Shown here piece after piece: positions 1 through 10,571 of a stretch of DNA of 64,000 bases. Origin of the DNA: Crambe crambe (lineage: Eukaryota; Porifera; Demospongiae; Poecilosclerida; Crambeidae); the NCBI GenBank assembly GCA_963924555.1, contig OZ004589.1, positions 4,216,001 through 4,280,000 of the forward strand, written 5' to 3'. The translations under genes were made by a program, and so were the position numbers. Under the pieces are notes generated by a model, which did no database searches, had not been told where the DNA came from, and saw only the letters and a list, made by a program, of their open reading frames with translations. Positions within the stretch are counted from its first letter, which is position 1, and each line of letters opens with the position of its first letter.

Positions 1-6
1 ACATTC

Positions 7-3000
7 ATGTTGGTATCAGTAGACAATCTGGACTATTTACTTGGTTTTGCTCGCATCTTTTGTGGTAAACAACAATCAAGTTGGCACGGGACAACCATTC
101 AAGTGGTACAACCACAACCACTGGCACTTACTGATACAACACCTTCTGACCCTTCAACAACACTTACCCAATGTAAGCGGTTACATTCAGCACTCACACC
201 ATGTGCAAGTCCCGCCAAGGAGTCTTCTCTTCATTCTCCTGTTACAAAAAAGCAACGGAGAATGAGAACAGGAAAGGAAAATAAATCTGCCACCCACAAT
301 GAAGCTATCACCACAGCCACTATGATGGGTCACACAGCAGATTTACGAAAACCAAATTTGAAGCTTGTAGACTTCAAGTTATCTAGCATTGACAAACAGT
401 CACTTCAGAAGATTGGGGGAGTGTTCACCCAGTACATGCTATTAAAATTTGCACGTACAGAGCATAATGAAACTGTGACTAATTTACAATCATACTTAAC
501 AATTGTAAATGGTCTCAAAGCCCCTGAGTGTTCTAATATAATATACTACAAAATTTTGCATCAGAGGTGTGACGATAAAGAAACCTTATTAAATTCAATC
601 AATGAAGTGTACACTGAATTCATTGCTACTGGTAAAAAGAATATAATGTTTTTAGAGGGCGATCAAGCTACATATGAACGGCTTCAGAGTATCAAACGAG
701 AGTATGGCCAAGACTTGTCTTGGATGATTCCGTTTCCCGGAGACTGGCATATTCTCAAGAATTTTCAAGAGGTATTAATAAAAATATACTATGATGCCGG
801 TTTACGTGATTTGGCCCTTGCCAGTGGATATCATCCAAATTCAGTCTGTTCAAATTTTAAGCGAACTCACAATTTCTTGATGGAGGTATGGGAAGCTCTC
901 TATCGTAGTTTCCTATCCATCTTCACTTCAGAGAAGGGAGAGGGAGAGCCTAATCTCTTGACATCCACAGCTGCTTGGATTTCATCCTTCCCTCCATCAA
1001 CTGAACAAGCAAGTGCTCAGAGAAATCTTTGTGAAATGTTCACTGACCTATCAGAGAAATCCAATTACCAAGATGATTTTCAAGAATTCATGAACACCAA
1101 AATGAAAGAGAATGAAATATTCAAATTTTGGGGACAATTTGTTCTTCAAGATTGCTATGCATATGTTTCCCTCTATCTAGCAGTACGCAGTGGGAACTGG
1201 AAATTGAGAATGGCGTCCATCAAGTCTATGGCTGCATTATTCAGTGCTTTTGACAGACAAAAGTACCAGAAACTTATCCCTCAACACATCACTGACTTAC
1301 TCACTATTCCAAAGGATGATTTATCAAAATTGGAGTCTGGGGGTTTTACAGTTAGCATCAAAGGTCGTCCATGCCACTCAATTGGTGTCGATGAGGCACA
1401 TGAAATGTGTATTAATAAGGACTGCAAAGAATTTGTCACAAGGCCTTCAGCAGAGTACATGAATCGCATTGCACTTTTCTTACCAGTGAGGGCAGAGGCT
1501 CTAAAAAAATTTGAAAATGAGATATTTCCAGATAAAAAAAGGGAGCCCCATGTTTCCACTGAAATCTTCTGTACAAAGGAACCTGATACAAAAAAATTTG
1601 AAGAAAATGTACGGAAGCAAGTGAATAAACTCACAACAAGCACTCTCATTAACCAACAAAATGGAAGTGACCTCTGCCACCTTTTTAGCCGAAAAAACCT
1701 CACAGCCGAACAAACACAAGACCTCCTCAACTTTAGAGAGATTGGCCAGAGTGACTATGATGCAGGGGTGGAGTATTATGTGATCCGAAAGCCAAGCATA
1801 AAACCACCAAAACATCGCAAACGTCTCTTAACATTCACTGAGAGAAGATCAAGGAGGAAAAAGGTATCTGCCGTGGAAAGGGAAAGGAAGCTTCAAATAG
1901 AATGTTGGAAAAAACGAGTAGCATTTTCCACAACTACAGGAGCACAATTGCAAGCTGGATATGAACAGGTCATAGAGCTGCCTCGGGCAATAGCTATGAG
2001 TAATGGCACACCAATCAAAGGAACAAAGTCAAGTACTACCAACTGTTTGGAAAAGAGATATCAACAGTGTACACCAAAAGTAATTACATCATCGCTACAA
2101 CCAGGCTGGGTTCCCAATTCAGTAATAATGGAGGGAATGTTTCTAATCAATATCAAACCGTGGATTGCTCACAATAACTTAGGAGAATATGCCAACTTCC
2201 TACTCAAACAACATATCCACCCTCACTACAGAAATGGTTCAAGTGAAGTTCACTTAATCTTTGATGACCCAGAGCGTAATGGCCTGAGTCCTAAATTTTT
2301 TGAAAGGAAACACAGAGATCAACACAATCCAGTATTGAACGAACATTACTGTTCAGAATTCACTTCAGACATGGTAATACCACTCAAGTGGAGGGAAAAT
2401 CTCCTGAATTGTAGGGATTGCAAAAGGAACCTCATCTGTTTCCTATCAAATTACTTTCTAGAAAAAATGAAGAAAGTGTTGAGGCCTAATCAAAAATTTG
2501 TCACAGCAGGGGGGTTCAATGATGAGCTGCGGGATGAAGCTATGTTTGTATGCATGAACATGGCCCCACAAAGTGATAATGCATTATTATGCAACGCTGA
2601 GGAGGCTGATACGAGAATTTGGTTGCATACCATCAATTCAGCAGGTCAGAAAAAACTAGTACTAAGTCCAGACACAGATGTCTATCATATAGGCTTGCCT
2701 ATAGTTGCCGAGAGTGATCTGGATGTTTTAGTGAGATTAAACACTTTCCACTCTGTGGAACAGAGGTTTCTGGACATGCAGGCACTTATCAATGCTTTTG
2801 CTCATGACCCAGAGCTTGCTCATATACCCTCATCTTCTCTGCCATCTGTGATGCAAGCTCTCTTTGTGTGCACTGGTTGTGACTTTATCTCTTTTTTTAA
2901 TGGTCTGGGGAAAGCATCATTCCTAGCTACTTTATTTGAGTACTGCAAGTTCATTTGTGCAGCCAGTGAGTATATGCCAGGTACATTGGCAGACACAAAT

Positions 3001-3717
3001 CATCAGGGAAAGTTGTCATTCTTTAGGCTAGTGGGGTGTGCCTACTTCAGAAAGCATAGAGCAGTATTTTTACCTGCCTACCCCAGCCCAGTTACCCTAT
3101 ACAACTCACTAAAGAAACAGAACCAGTCCCCTGAAGACCATCACATTAGTTGGCTGGATATCATGAGGGAGAGAATTTGGAGTAGGATCAAATATGAAGA
3201 AGACATGATCCCTTCAGACGGAGCACTTGCAAGACACTGGCAGAGGTCTTGTTGGGTATTATCAGTGTGGAAGCAAGCCAACTGCCATCACATGACTTAT
3301 CCGGTTCTTGACGGCAATGGTTGGAAGCAGCCTGATCCGTCTACTCTTGTGGTAGATTGGGACGACGATAATCATCTCAGGCAAGTGAGAACGAGAGTTG
3401 CACTGATAAAGAAGGGGTGTGGATGTAAAACTGGCTGCCTTAGTGGACGGTGCAAGTGTCAGAAGGCCAATAGCCACTGTGGCCCAGGCTGCAAGTGCCA
3501 AAATTGCCAAAATTTGCCACCAGAAGCTTCGAGTAGAGCCTCTCAAATGTCAAGCCCCGAAATTCCCATCGACAGTGATTCAGACATTAATAGTGGAGAT
3601 GAAGATGAAAGTGACAGCGATGGTAGATCTGATCTAGATATGGAAGTCGATGAGATAATGAATGATGTATTTGGTGAATTGGAACATAGTGAACTAGATA
3701 GTGAACCTGAAATATGA
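7..3717 (+). CDS. Mobile-element-type protein: transposase-like + PIN/XPG-like nuclease + CXC domain (5' end probably outside window)
   Basis: This is an uninterrupted 1236-residue ORF. The frame is already open upstream of the ATG, so the true N-terminus may lie outside the window. Residues ~215-300 carry a GDQATYERLQ stretch and then PFPGDWHILKN, which resembles the DUF6589/transposase-like families found in many copies in cnidarian and sponge genomes. Residues ~745-970 hold acidic motifs in the order of a PIN/XPG-like nuclease: EVHLIFDDPERN, EADTRIWLH, LSPDTDV and CTGCDF. Residues ~1137-1170 form one tesmin/TSO1-like CXC module (CGCKTGC, GRCKC, CGPGCKCQNC), normally DNA- and zinc-binding. 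An acidic Ser/Asp tail follows. No intron is needed and the neighbourhood is repeat-rich, so it is probably an element protein or a recently domesticated one. Whether it is catalytic is unknown. The ORF is intact, so it may be young or under selection. The nuclease assignment is by motif spacing only. Confidence 0.75.
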   Translation: MLVSVDNLDYLLGFARIFCGKQQSSWHGTTIQVVQPQPLALTDTTPSDPSTTLTQCKRLHSALTPCASPAKESSLHSPVTKKQRRMRTGKENKSATHNEAITTATMMGHTADLRKPNLKLVDFKLSSIDKQSLQKIGGVFTQYMLLKFARTEHNETVTNLQSYLTIVNGLKAPECSNIIYYKILHQRCDDKETLLNSINEVYTEFIATGKKNIMFLEGDQATYERLQSIKREYGQDLSWMIPFPGDWHILKNFQEVLIKIYYDAGLRDLALASGYHPNSVCSNFKRTHNFLMEVWEALYRSFLSIFTSEKGEGEPNLLTSTAAWISSFPPSTEQASAQRNLCEMFTDLSEKSNYQDDFQEFMNTKMKENEIFKFWGQFVLQDCYAYVSLYLAVRSGNWKLRMASIKSMAALFSAFDRQKYQKLIPQHITDLLTIPKDDLSKLESGGFTVSIKGRPCHSIGVDEAHEMCINKDCKEFVTRPSAEYMNRIALFLPVRAEALKKFENEIFPDKKREPHVSTEIFCTKEPDTKKFEENVRKQVNKLTTSTLINQQNGSDLCHLFSRKNLTAEQTQDLLNFREIGQSDYDAGVEYYVIRKPSIKPPKHRKRLLTFTERRSRRKKVSAVERERKLQIECWKKRVAFSTTTGAQLQAGYEQVIELPRAIAMSNGTPIKGTKSSTTNCLEKRYQQCTPKVITSSLQPGWVPNSVIMEGMFLINIKPWIAHNNLGEYANFLLKQHIHPHYRNGSSEVHLIFDDPERNGLSPKFFERKHRDQHNPVLNEHYCSEFTSDMVIPLKWRENLLNCRDCKRNLICFLSNYFLEKMKKVLRPNQKFVTAGGFNDELRDEAMFVCMNMAPQSDNALLCNAEEADTRIWLHTINSAGQKKLVLSPDTDVYHIGLPIVAESDLDVLVRLNTFHSVEQRFLDMQALINAFAHDPELAHIPSSSLPSVMQALFVCTGCDFISFFNGLGKASFLATLFEYCKFICAASEYMPGTLADTNHQGKLSFFRLVGCAYFRKHRAVFLPAYPSPVTLYNSLKKQNQSPEDHHISWLDIMRERIWSRIKYEEDMIPSDGALARHWQRSCWVLSVWKQANCHHMTYPVLDGNGWKQPDPSTLVVDWDDDNHLRQVRTRVALIKKGCGCKTGCLSGRCKCQKANSHCGPGCKCQNCQNLPPEASSRASQMSSPEIPIDSDSDINSGDEDESDSDGRSDLDMEVDEIMNDVFGELEHSELDSEPEI

Positions 3718-4369
3718 TCATGATCTTTTTTTAAACTTACATACACTGTTTATTACTACGAAAACACACTTTAATGATATACAACTTAAGGACAGCAAAA
3801 ATCTAACAACCGCTCATGAGAACAACTTGATAGCTAATTTATAGTTACATTAACTCTATATCCACCTACCTGCAGGTTTATAGAGCACAAGGATCTTGGG
3901 AACTGATGTTTGAACACTTGCTGTCCAGGTAGTATTTGTTTGATATTCAAGATATCAATATTTCCAAGGGTTAGCAGGCCCACTCTGTTTGTATTAGGTC
4001 GTAAGAAACCAGCGCAACACTGCCTAGCTACTTGGAAGCCTATTTTCCGACTAAAATTATGCCTTGATAGTAGATATGAAGAGAGAAAATAGCGACTCAA
4101 CTTGCATGTAAAAATCGGCCATTTTCTAGACAAAATACTCGATGATGTAATGCTTAATGCATATTAAATAAGGCTTGTATTACGTGCAATGACTTCCGTT
4201 TCCTTGGCGAGTCGACTGGAAATGTCTTGAGACTGCAGAAAGAATACTTCCTAGTCGAGCCATTTTTCGTAACCACGCCCACTTTAATCGACTTCCGGTT
4301 GCAAATAAATTCGCCTCAAAACATACACGTGGTATTTTCAACCCTGGTTACGTAGTCTCTATATCTATG
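3718..4369. other. Non-coding flank of the large ORF
   Basis: This AT-rich stretch follows the stop codon. No AATAAA hexamer, convincing exon or terminal repeat was seen. It may include the 3' end of the element that carries the preceding ORF, but no matching end could be found because the 5' side lies outside the window. Confidence 0.4.
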
Positions 4370-5870
4370 GTCGCGGCGACAAAATTTCACTGAAAAATGT
4401 GTCGCCATGCGACACAATTTACCGGGAGATTTCGTCGCTCCTGTGAGATAGTGTCGCGCATCTTAGCTCGTTCTATATGATGCAAATATATGATGCAAAC
4501 AAGTCCAACTCTAGAGAGTTGTTTTACATCAGCCAAAACTCGCTGCCATCGTTCTCTCTCCAGACCCATGAATTATAGCTTTGTCACATAACTTCGGACT
4601 GGTTCGTGACGCCATTGATTCCATAGTCCATAACAGGAAGACCATATTGAAGCCCAGGAAGAGAAATGGAACTCGAGTCAGGAGAATTCAGAGGTCCAGA
4701 AGAAATTCATTGAATCGTGTTCTCTGGATAAAACAGGGTGTGGAAACGCATCATGGATAACCTCACTCCCGGACAGCTGTCATTCATATTATGGGCATCC
4801 TCAGACACACTCCCACCCCTCTCAATCTGAGACGGAAAATTTACTCCAAGTTTGGCCTATGTAACTCATAGAATGTCTCCCGTAAACCAGGGGCGATTCA
4901 CCTGGTGTTATGATAGCCCCCAAAAAAGGAAGAGAGGCTGGGTTCAAGGCTACATGATAGTGTGCTCCAGTGTCTGGTGAAAGCTGCTTTGTCTTCGATG
5001 AAAAACTTTACACTGATTTACCAGGTTATATGCCCTGTGATAATACCATACCAGAAAATATTCTGGAAATATTTCGCCCGGACATTGTCATCAAGCGGGG
5101 TTGGAGGTAATACCGTTCCCTATAAGATGCTTACCAATGTAGAAAGGACAAGGGTGGGCTCTTGGTCACTCCCTCCCCAGACTTCAAAAGAGTATTCCCC
5201 AGCCACACTAAGAAAGAAGCATTTGATAAATTTGCCAAGATTGTGATTGCTTGCTCACACTCCATTTTCAGAGCAAGGATAGAAATGTCCTGAAACTCCT
5301 GCAAAGCCCTGTTTATCATCTTATACTAACTTCCCCTTTTTAACTTCGTTCATTGAATTATATCATCATTATTATTATCATCATTTACTATTTTCTTCAT
5401 TGCCCTTGCCAAACAACCTCCATTTACTAGCATAGGCTACTACAGTCACTGATTTCTCTGTTCATCCACCATAATATATAGCTACAGCCACTATCCCAGA
5501 AGGTAATTTGGGAAAAAATGTTTCTTACTTCTGATTGGGAAAAGATAGCTAGAAACATGCTGTAAAGTGCAGTTAAAATTAAAATCATTTCTCTATAAGA
5601 AGCAGTGAATCATATTTTGAGAGCCAAGAATATAGGCAATCAAAAATTGGTGGGTTGGGGTAATTCCGAATGATTGTTATGGCCACACAAAGCATAAAGC
5701 TCCAGTGAGTTTCAAAGTCAGAAGGTGTCAGAGCTAGTTGTTACAAAGATAGAGTAGTCTGTGTCCTCATTTGAAGTAACCTGTATTCTGAATAACTCAG
5801 TATTAGTAGTTCTATACTCTCACACAATAAGAGCGACACTATCTCACAGGAGCAACAATTTTCAGTGAAC
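4370..5870 (+). mobile_element. Non-autonomous DNA transposon, copy 1 (inverted relative to 9486-10540)
   Basis: The left end reads GCGACAAAATTTCACTGAAA and then GATTTCGTCGCTCCTGTGAG. The same motif returns inverted near 5829-5865 (GCGACACTATCTCACAGGAG), giving imperfect terminal inverted repeats. The interior at 4640-4830 and 5230-5330 matches the reverse complement of 10050-10260 and 9780-9850, with scattered substitutions and small indels. No coding capacity was found; a 94-residue ORF inside has no recognisable features. The shared ends suggest a MITE-like element mobilised in trans. The boundaries are approximate and no target duplication was identified. Confidence 0.7.
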
Positions 5871-8800
5871 TCCGGTGAATATGAAGCACCCGCGTATATT
5901 GTGGAATAATCTCTGTAACGCTTAACACAATGTTCTAACTGCAACTGTGCAGCGCGGTTCAGTCCATTTAGTATGTGAATGTTACTTAGTTTATAGTTTA
6001 ATACTACACCAAGATGATGGTATTTAGTTACATGGAATGAAATAATAGTTTGTTAGATTATATCATACATTGAAAAAACATCCTGAAATCCTTGTGGAAG
6101 ACTGGGTAAGATGTCATGGTTGTTAAACAGCAACTCAAGACTCAATTATAGCTGATATTTTTGTTGTATTTTCCTCCAAATAATTTTGGGATAGCAATTT
6201 TTCACATCCATTTAAAGGGTCAGTGCATCAGAAGAATCTAAAATTTTCATGGAATAGTTACTCCTTCACACTGTGGATATGCTTTCAAATTCAGTTTTTG
6301 GACAATAACAGCAACATTCCTGCAACAGATGTATCATTTGAATACAGTTGTTCAGCTCTGAAGTAAGGTTTGCAATGCTGAAGATACAAGAATATTCCAA
6401 ACACTATGCAACCCAGGACCTCTCCTGTACTTAATTCTTCTTTAAAGAGAAAAAGATCAGAAAATTGTTACATTAAACTTACATTTCTTTGCATCCATTT
6501 CCTTTCAAATATACCTCCTTCACTCTCTCATTATCTCTATTTGACTCCATGAGACCGTCTCCAGCGCCAGTGACTATGTATTCCGCCGTATCCGTGCGTG
6601 TAGTCCGTGATCGCGCGTTACAGCATAGACATGGTTACAGTGATTGAATTGCTACAATAATTAAAATCCGGAAATGTTTCACATCCATAAGGAGTATTTA
6701 TGGTAGTGATGTCAGGTCAAAAATCAAATCTTTATTGTAGGATTCTAATTTTTGATATCTTTTTCTGCAAACTTAGAGAATTTCGAAGTGCTGAAATCGG
6801 CCAAGCCGTTGCTGATCTCAGAACATTGTCACTATCCGATTTAATTATACAGTATTTAAAATAATTTTAACGTATAGTGGGCGGGACTTCTCTATTTAAA
6901 GGAAAATTTTGTCATCGATGCTTTTGTGTATATCTCTGGATTGAAGCCACCAATTCTCTTCAAATTTGTAATACAAATAAGAAATGGTGCACACTACAAT
7001 ATATTTGAATCTGACAGACAAAAAAAAATTGCTATTACCTGATTTTCATCAGCTTGGGTAGATCATTAAAATAGTTCTTTAAAGCATCTTCAGCATCAAC
7101 ACAGAATGCTCCAAGACACGATATTTTGCTCAGCAGTAGTTTGAGCATTGCCAGCTGGACCTGGGGTTGAAGGAGACAATAATACTCCCAGCACCTCCAG
7201 ATGTGGACTGAAAAGTTGGATGGCTACTACCATAGATTATACCTACCTGTAGCTAGCTAGATATTTTAATAACTATGTCTAGATTCAACATACACCAATA
7301 TAATTTCGGAGGAATTTCCCTTTCTTCCGCGCACTACGAATGCATGCCCTCCCTATTTCAATATTAATCTTCGGGCACGTAGGTCAAAATAATTATGTCG
7401 GTTTGAGTGGGTTACTTCAACTCGAGTGCTTGCCCACTTCAAAGCCTTCTCTCCTCCTCAAATTTGGTATGGAAGTATTTAAAGGACTTAAGATGCTGTG
7501 GTGGTAAAAAAAAGAAGTGGATAAAAAAATTTTTTCTTTGTTAGCGCATATCCATAAATTGATTATTGAGTAACATTCCTGGTTTTCATATAGCGTGTCA
7601 CATATAGACAAGTTTAAAGATGTAAAGTTCTGATTTTACAATAATTAAACAGTGATTTTTAATATGAAGATAGTTTTAATTTTAAAATCTTGTTAAAAAT
7701 TTCTTAATTTCTTTTCATATTACACACATGTGACCCAATTTAAATTTTAGCAAAAATTAAAATTTTTTTGCTATGTTGATACTTTGGCCCCTGGCTCTCT
7801 ACTGCGCAAATTTCAAAGCTCTAGCTCCTATACTGCCTGAGGAACAGCTCCTAAAAAACTCCCATTAGCGTTTTAAAAAAGCTGAGTAAGCAACGTAAAC
7901 ATTAAATCCGTGCACTACTAAAAATTGAGTAGGCGGGGTTTCGAACTAGAGTCAGAGAGAAGCTAGTTTCTCTCCTCCTGGAGCCAACTAAAGCCCAGCG
8001 AAGACCAACAAGGTACCGAAGCTAGCGTAATTTGCTTAGTTAATTTATATTTCTAGCGTATAATCTAGAAAGCCTACCTTCTCTGCTTCGTGCACGAAGC
8101 TTGCTTTAGCGCTTTATTTGAATCCTTTTTACTTCAATATAAGCTCTAAAACTAGTTTAGGGATCATAGTTGTGATTTATACTGAAAAAATTGATGACTC
8201 ACTCCTACGTAATAATTATTTCGCTACAATTCAAATCTGGTCACATATAATATCGATATCATATTTAATTTTTCACGCGTGCAAACGTGATCGCAAGCTA
8301 TTGCCCTTAAAATGTATTCGATTAGTACCAGTATAACAATGGTCAATGGCCTCAGCCTCGAGTGCCAAAATAGAAAACTTACTTTTATATATGTACTTAC
8401 ATTTCATACACCATGTGATAGAACAAACGTATTCTCTCAAGATTTTATTCCAACTCTTTTCCCTCTAATTTTGATAGTTAATTTCTAGTGCGCAATCGTG
8501 TGTAGGCAAATCGCATAAAAAGAAATTGGATGTGAACGAACATCTAGTTTACTGTGAATTCTAAGGGATACAGAAAATACACTCGGCCTTTGGTTCCTCT
8601 ATTTAATATTGATAGATAATTTTCAAGTTAGCATTTGTGCGTACGAGAATGGCTCGTGGTTGCAAATTCTTAAAAGGGATACGAAGTTTATAATTATATG
8701 ACCCTCTACTGGAAATCCGGATCAAAGCGGCAGAACAATTTTCTATGTACATGTAGGAGTAGTTTCACTTAGTCATGTAATCTCCTTATAGACAAAATTC

Positions 8801-8896
8801 TGATTAAGTTTGGAACTTTTACTTATACAGACTACAAGGCTTCAACTAATACAGATTTGCTGCAGTTTTGAAAATCCAAAGCTGTTTGATTTGGAC
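5871..8896. other. Long AT-rich intergenic stretch
   Basis: About 3 kb with no ORF over ~72 codons and no clear terminal repeats. The only coding-like segment is the isolated exon candidate on the minus strand at 7039-7160. A further short minus-strand open stretch around 6290-6420 has no convincing splice sites and is not annotated. Confidence 0.45.
7039..7160 (-). CDS. Isolated candidate exon, function unknown
   Basis: On the minus strand a pyrimidine-containing tract ending CCAG is followed by an open 122-nt segment that ends in ATCAG|GTAATA, so both splice sites are plausible. The 40 encoded residues look protein-like: LAMLKLLLSKISCLGAF, then DAEDALKNYFNDLPKLMK, a likely amphipathic helical stretch. 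I found no partner exons nearby and do not recognise the sequence. It could be an internal exon of a minus-strand gene, a gene relic or chance. Confidence 0.25.
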
Positions 8897-9038
8897 ATAG
8901 ATATACTAGACAGACAGACTGACTACGTATAAGGGAGTCGAAACAGGTACATAAACAGATCACGTGCGCCCATAACGACAATATCGACAATCCGTGTAGG
9001 CAGCTGTTCGTGCTAAATTGCCCCAAATAAATATGGGA
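8897..9038 (+). mobile_element. Left-end fragment related to the 10572-11646 element
   Basis: The segment shares CATAGATATACTAGAC and then CACGTGCGCCCATAACGACA and GTAGGCAGCTGTTCGTGCTA with the left end of the element at 10572. The match stops near AAATTGCCCC, where a tandem array begins. It appears to be a truncated copy, with the tandem array and palindrome occupying the place of its interior. Confidence 0.65.
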
Positions 9039-9210
9039 GGTGTTCTTGTGCGCTGAAACAGTTATTACAGTTATTGGGGTGTTCTTGTGAAACAGTTATT
9101 ACAGTTATTGCGGTGTTCTTGTGAAACAGTTATTACAGTTATTGCGGTGTTCTTGTGAAACAGTTATTACAGTTATTGCGGTGTTCTTGTGCGCTGAAAC
9201 AGTTATTACG
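9039..9210 (+). repeat. Five-unit tandem repeat, 34-bp period
   Basis: Units begin at 9039, 9078, 9112, 9146 and 9180. Each starts GGTGTTCTTGTG and continues AAACAGTTATTAC. The first and last units carry a 5-nt CGCTG insertion, so the array is symmetrical in composition. It abuts the palindrome at 9205. Near-identity of the central units implies recent expansion by slippage or unequal exchange. Confidence 0.9.
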
Positions 9211-9314
9211 GAATATCTCTTACGGGTAACGGAAAAATTATTAGATTCTAACGGAACGTCACGTTCCGTTCGAATCTAATAATTTTCCGTGACCCGTGAG
9301 AGATATTCCGTAAT
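9205..9314. repeat. 110-bp near-perfect palindrome
   Basis: The arms meet at AACGGAACGT / ACGTTCCGTT with almost no spacer and extend out to ATTACGGAATATCTC on the left and GAGATATTCCGTAAT on the right, with a few mismatches. It would form a cruciform as DNA and a long hairpin as RNA. One arm plus its right flank recurs inverted at 22905-23075, so the palindrome is built from two opposed copies of a dispersed repeat. Confidence 0.9.
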
Positions 9315-9460
9315 GGTATTCATTCTATTTCAACGTACAAGGACACCGCTGCACTTACAGTGAGAAGAGAAGATGTTTACTGACCATTAGCCTCAGTTTC
9401 CATCATTACACGAACCGCAATACGCAATGTATATTCGAACGGAACGTGAATCCACTGTAT
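9315..9460 (-). mobile_element. Dispersed repeat flanking the palindrome (second copy at 22905-23075)
   Basis: The segment contains TTCAACGTACAAGGACACCG, CTGCACTTACAGTGAGAAGA and GACCATTAGCCTCAGTTTCC. The reverse complements of these, lightly diverged, occur in the SERBP1-like intron. A fragment ending TTCGAACGGAACGTGAATCC lies at its right edge. The boundaries are approximate and the class is unknown. Confidence 0.6.
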
Positions 9461-9485
9461 GTACCAAGTTACCGAAAACGTATGG

Positions 9486-10540
9486 CGTTGTCGCTGTGAC
9501 GGCAACAAAATTTCACTAAAAATTGGAGATTTTATACTTTATGTTGCCACAACCAATTTTTGAGTTTCTATATTTTTGGCTAATCACTGTTTGTTATACT
9601 TTATAGCATATTTCAAGCTATCTGCTTCCATTCAGAAATATATTCCCCCCCCCCCGAAATTTCTAACTGAATTACCTTACTTAGTGACTGTAGCTATTAT
9701 ATTATAGTGCATGAAACAAAAAAGCCATTGACTGTATTAGCTATGCTAGTAACTGGTGGGTGTTTGACTAGAGAAAGAAGGGGAAATGAGTTTAAGGGGA
9801 TTTCAGGACATTTCTGTCCTTGCTCTGAAAACGGAGCAATTGCAATCTTGCCAATTTTTTCAAATGTATAATTTACTTAATGTGGCCAGGGAATACTCTC
9901 TTGAGTTCTGGGGAAGTATATTCATTGTAAAGGCATCAGGAGAGTCATATGGACCTCAAACCTCCGCTTGATGACAATGTCCGTGCGAGAAGTTCCCTTA
10001 ACTTGGAGTCCCGAATTTTCCTAGTCTCGCGGGCCGATGCGAAACTAGAATTTTCCAACATCTCAGATTGAGAGGGGTGGGTAGTGTATCTGAGGATGCC
10101 CATGCATAATATGAATGATAGTGGTCAGGGAGTGAGGTTATCCATGATGCGGTTCCACACCCTGTTTTATCCCGAGAATAAATTTTTTCTGGACCTCTAG
10201 ATTCTCCTGACTCGAGTTCCATTTCTCTTCATGGGCTTCCATTTGGACATTCTCCTAAGGATCTTCCTGTTAATCGACTCAATGGAATCAATGGCTGTCA
10301 CAAACCAGTCCGAAGTTATTTGATAAAGCTATAATTCATGGGGTCTGGAGAGAGTAAAGGCAGCGTTGGCTGATATAGAACAACTCTCTAGAGTTGCATC
10401 ATATATTTGAATCATCTAGAACGAGCTAAGTTGCGCGACACTATCTCATAGGAGCGACGAAATCTCCCGGTAAATTCATGCGACACAATTTTCAGTGTAA
10501 TTTTGTCGCCGCTACAAAATTTCACAGCGACAGAATAAAC
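9486..10540 (-). mobile_element. Non-autonomous DNA transposon, copy 2 (reverse orientation)
   Basis: This is the reverse-complement counterpart of 4370-5870. Its right part carries CTCATAGGAGCGACGAAATC and GACACAATTTTCAGTG, matching the left end of copy 1 inverted. Its left end has GTCGCTGTGACGGCAACAAA, similar to TGTCGCTGTGAAATTTTG on the reverse strand at the other end, giving subterminal inverted repeats. A run of cytosines lies near 9646. No coding capacity was recognised. Confidence 0.7.
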
Positions 10541-10571
10541 CGTGACGGGACTATAGGCCAGCAAAGCTGGC

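Noticed and set aside
1281-1815. Minus-strand ORFs of 104 and 149 codons inside the first gene
   Set aside because: Shadow frames opposite a 1236-codon ORF.
9039-9210. CRISPR-like array
   Set aside because: The units are contiguous tandem repeats without unique spacers, in an animal genome.
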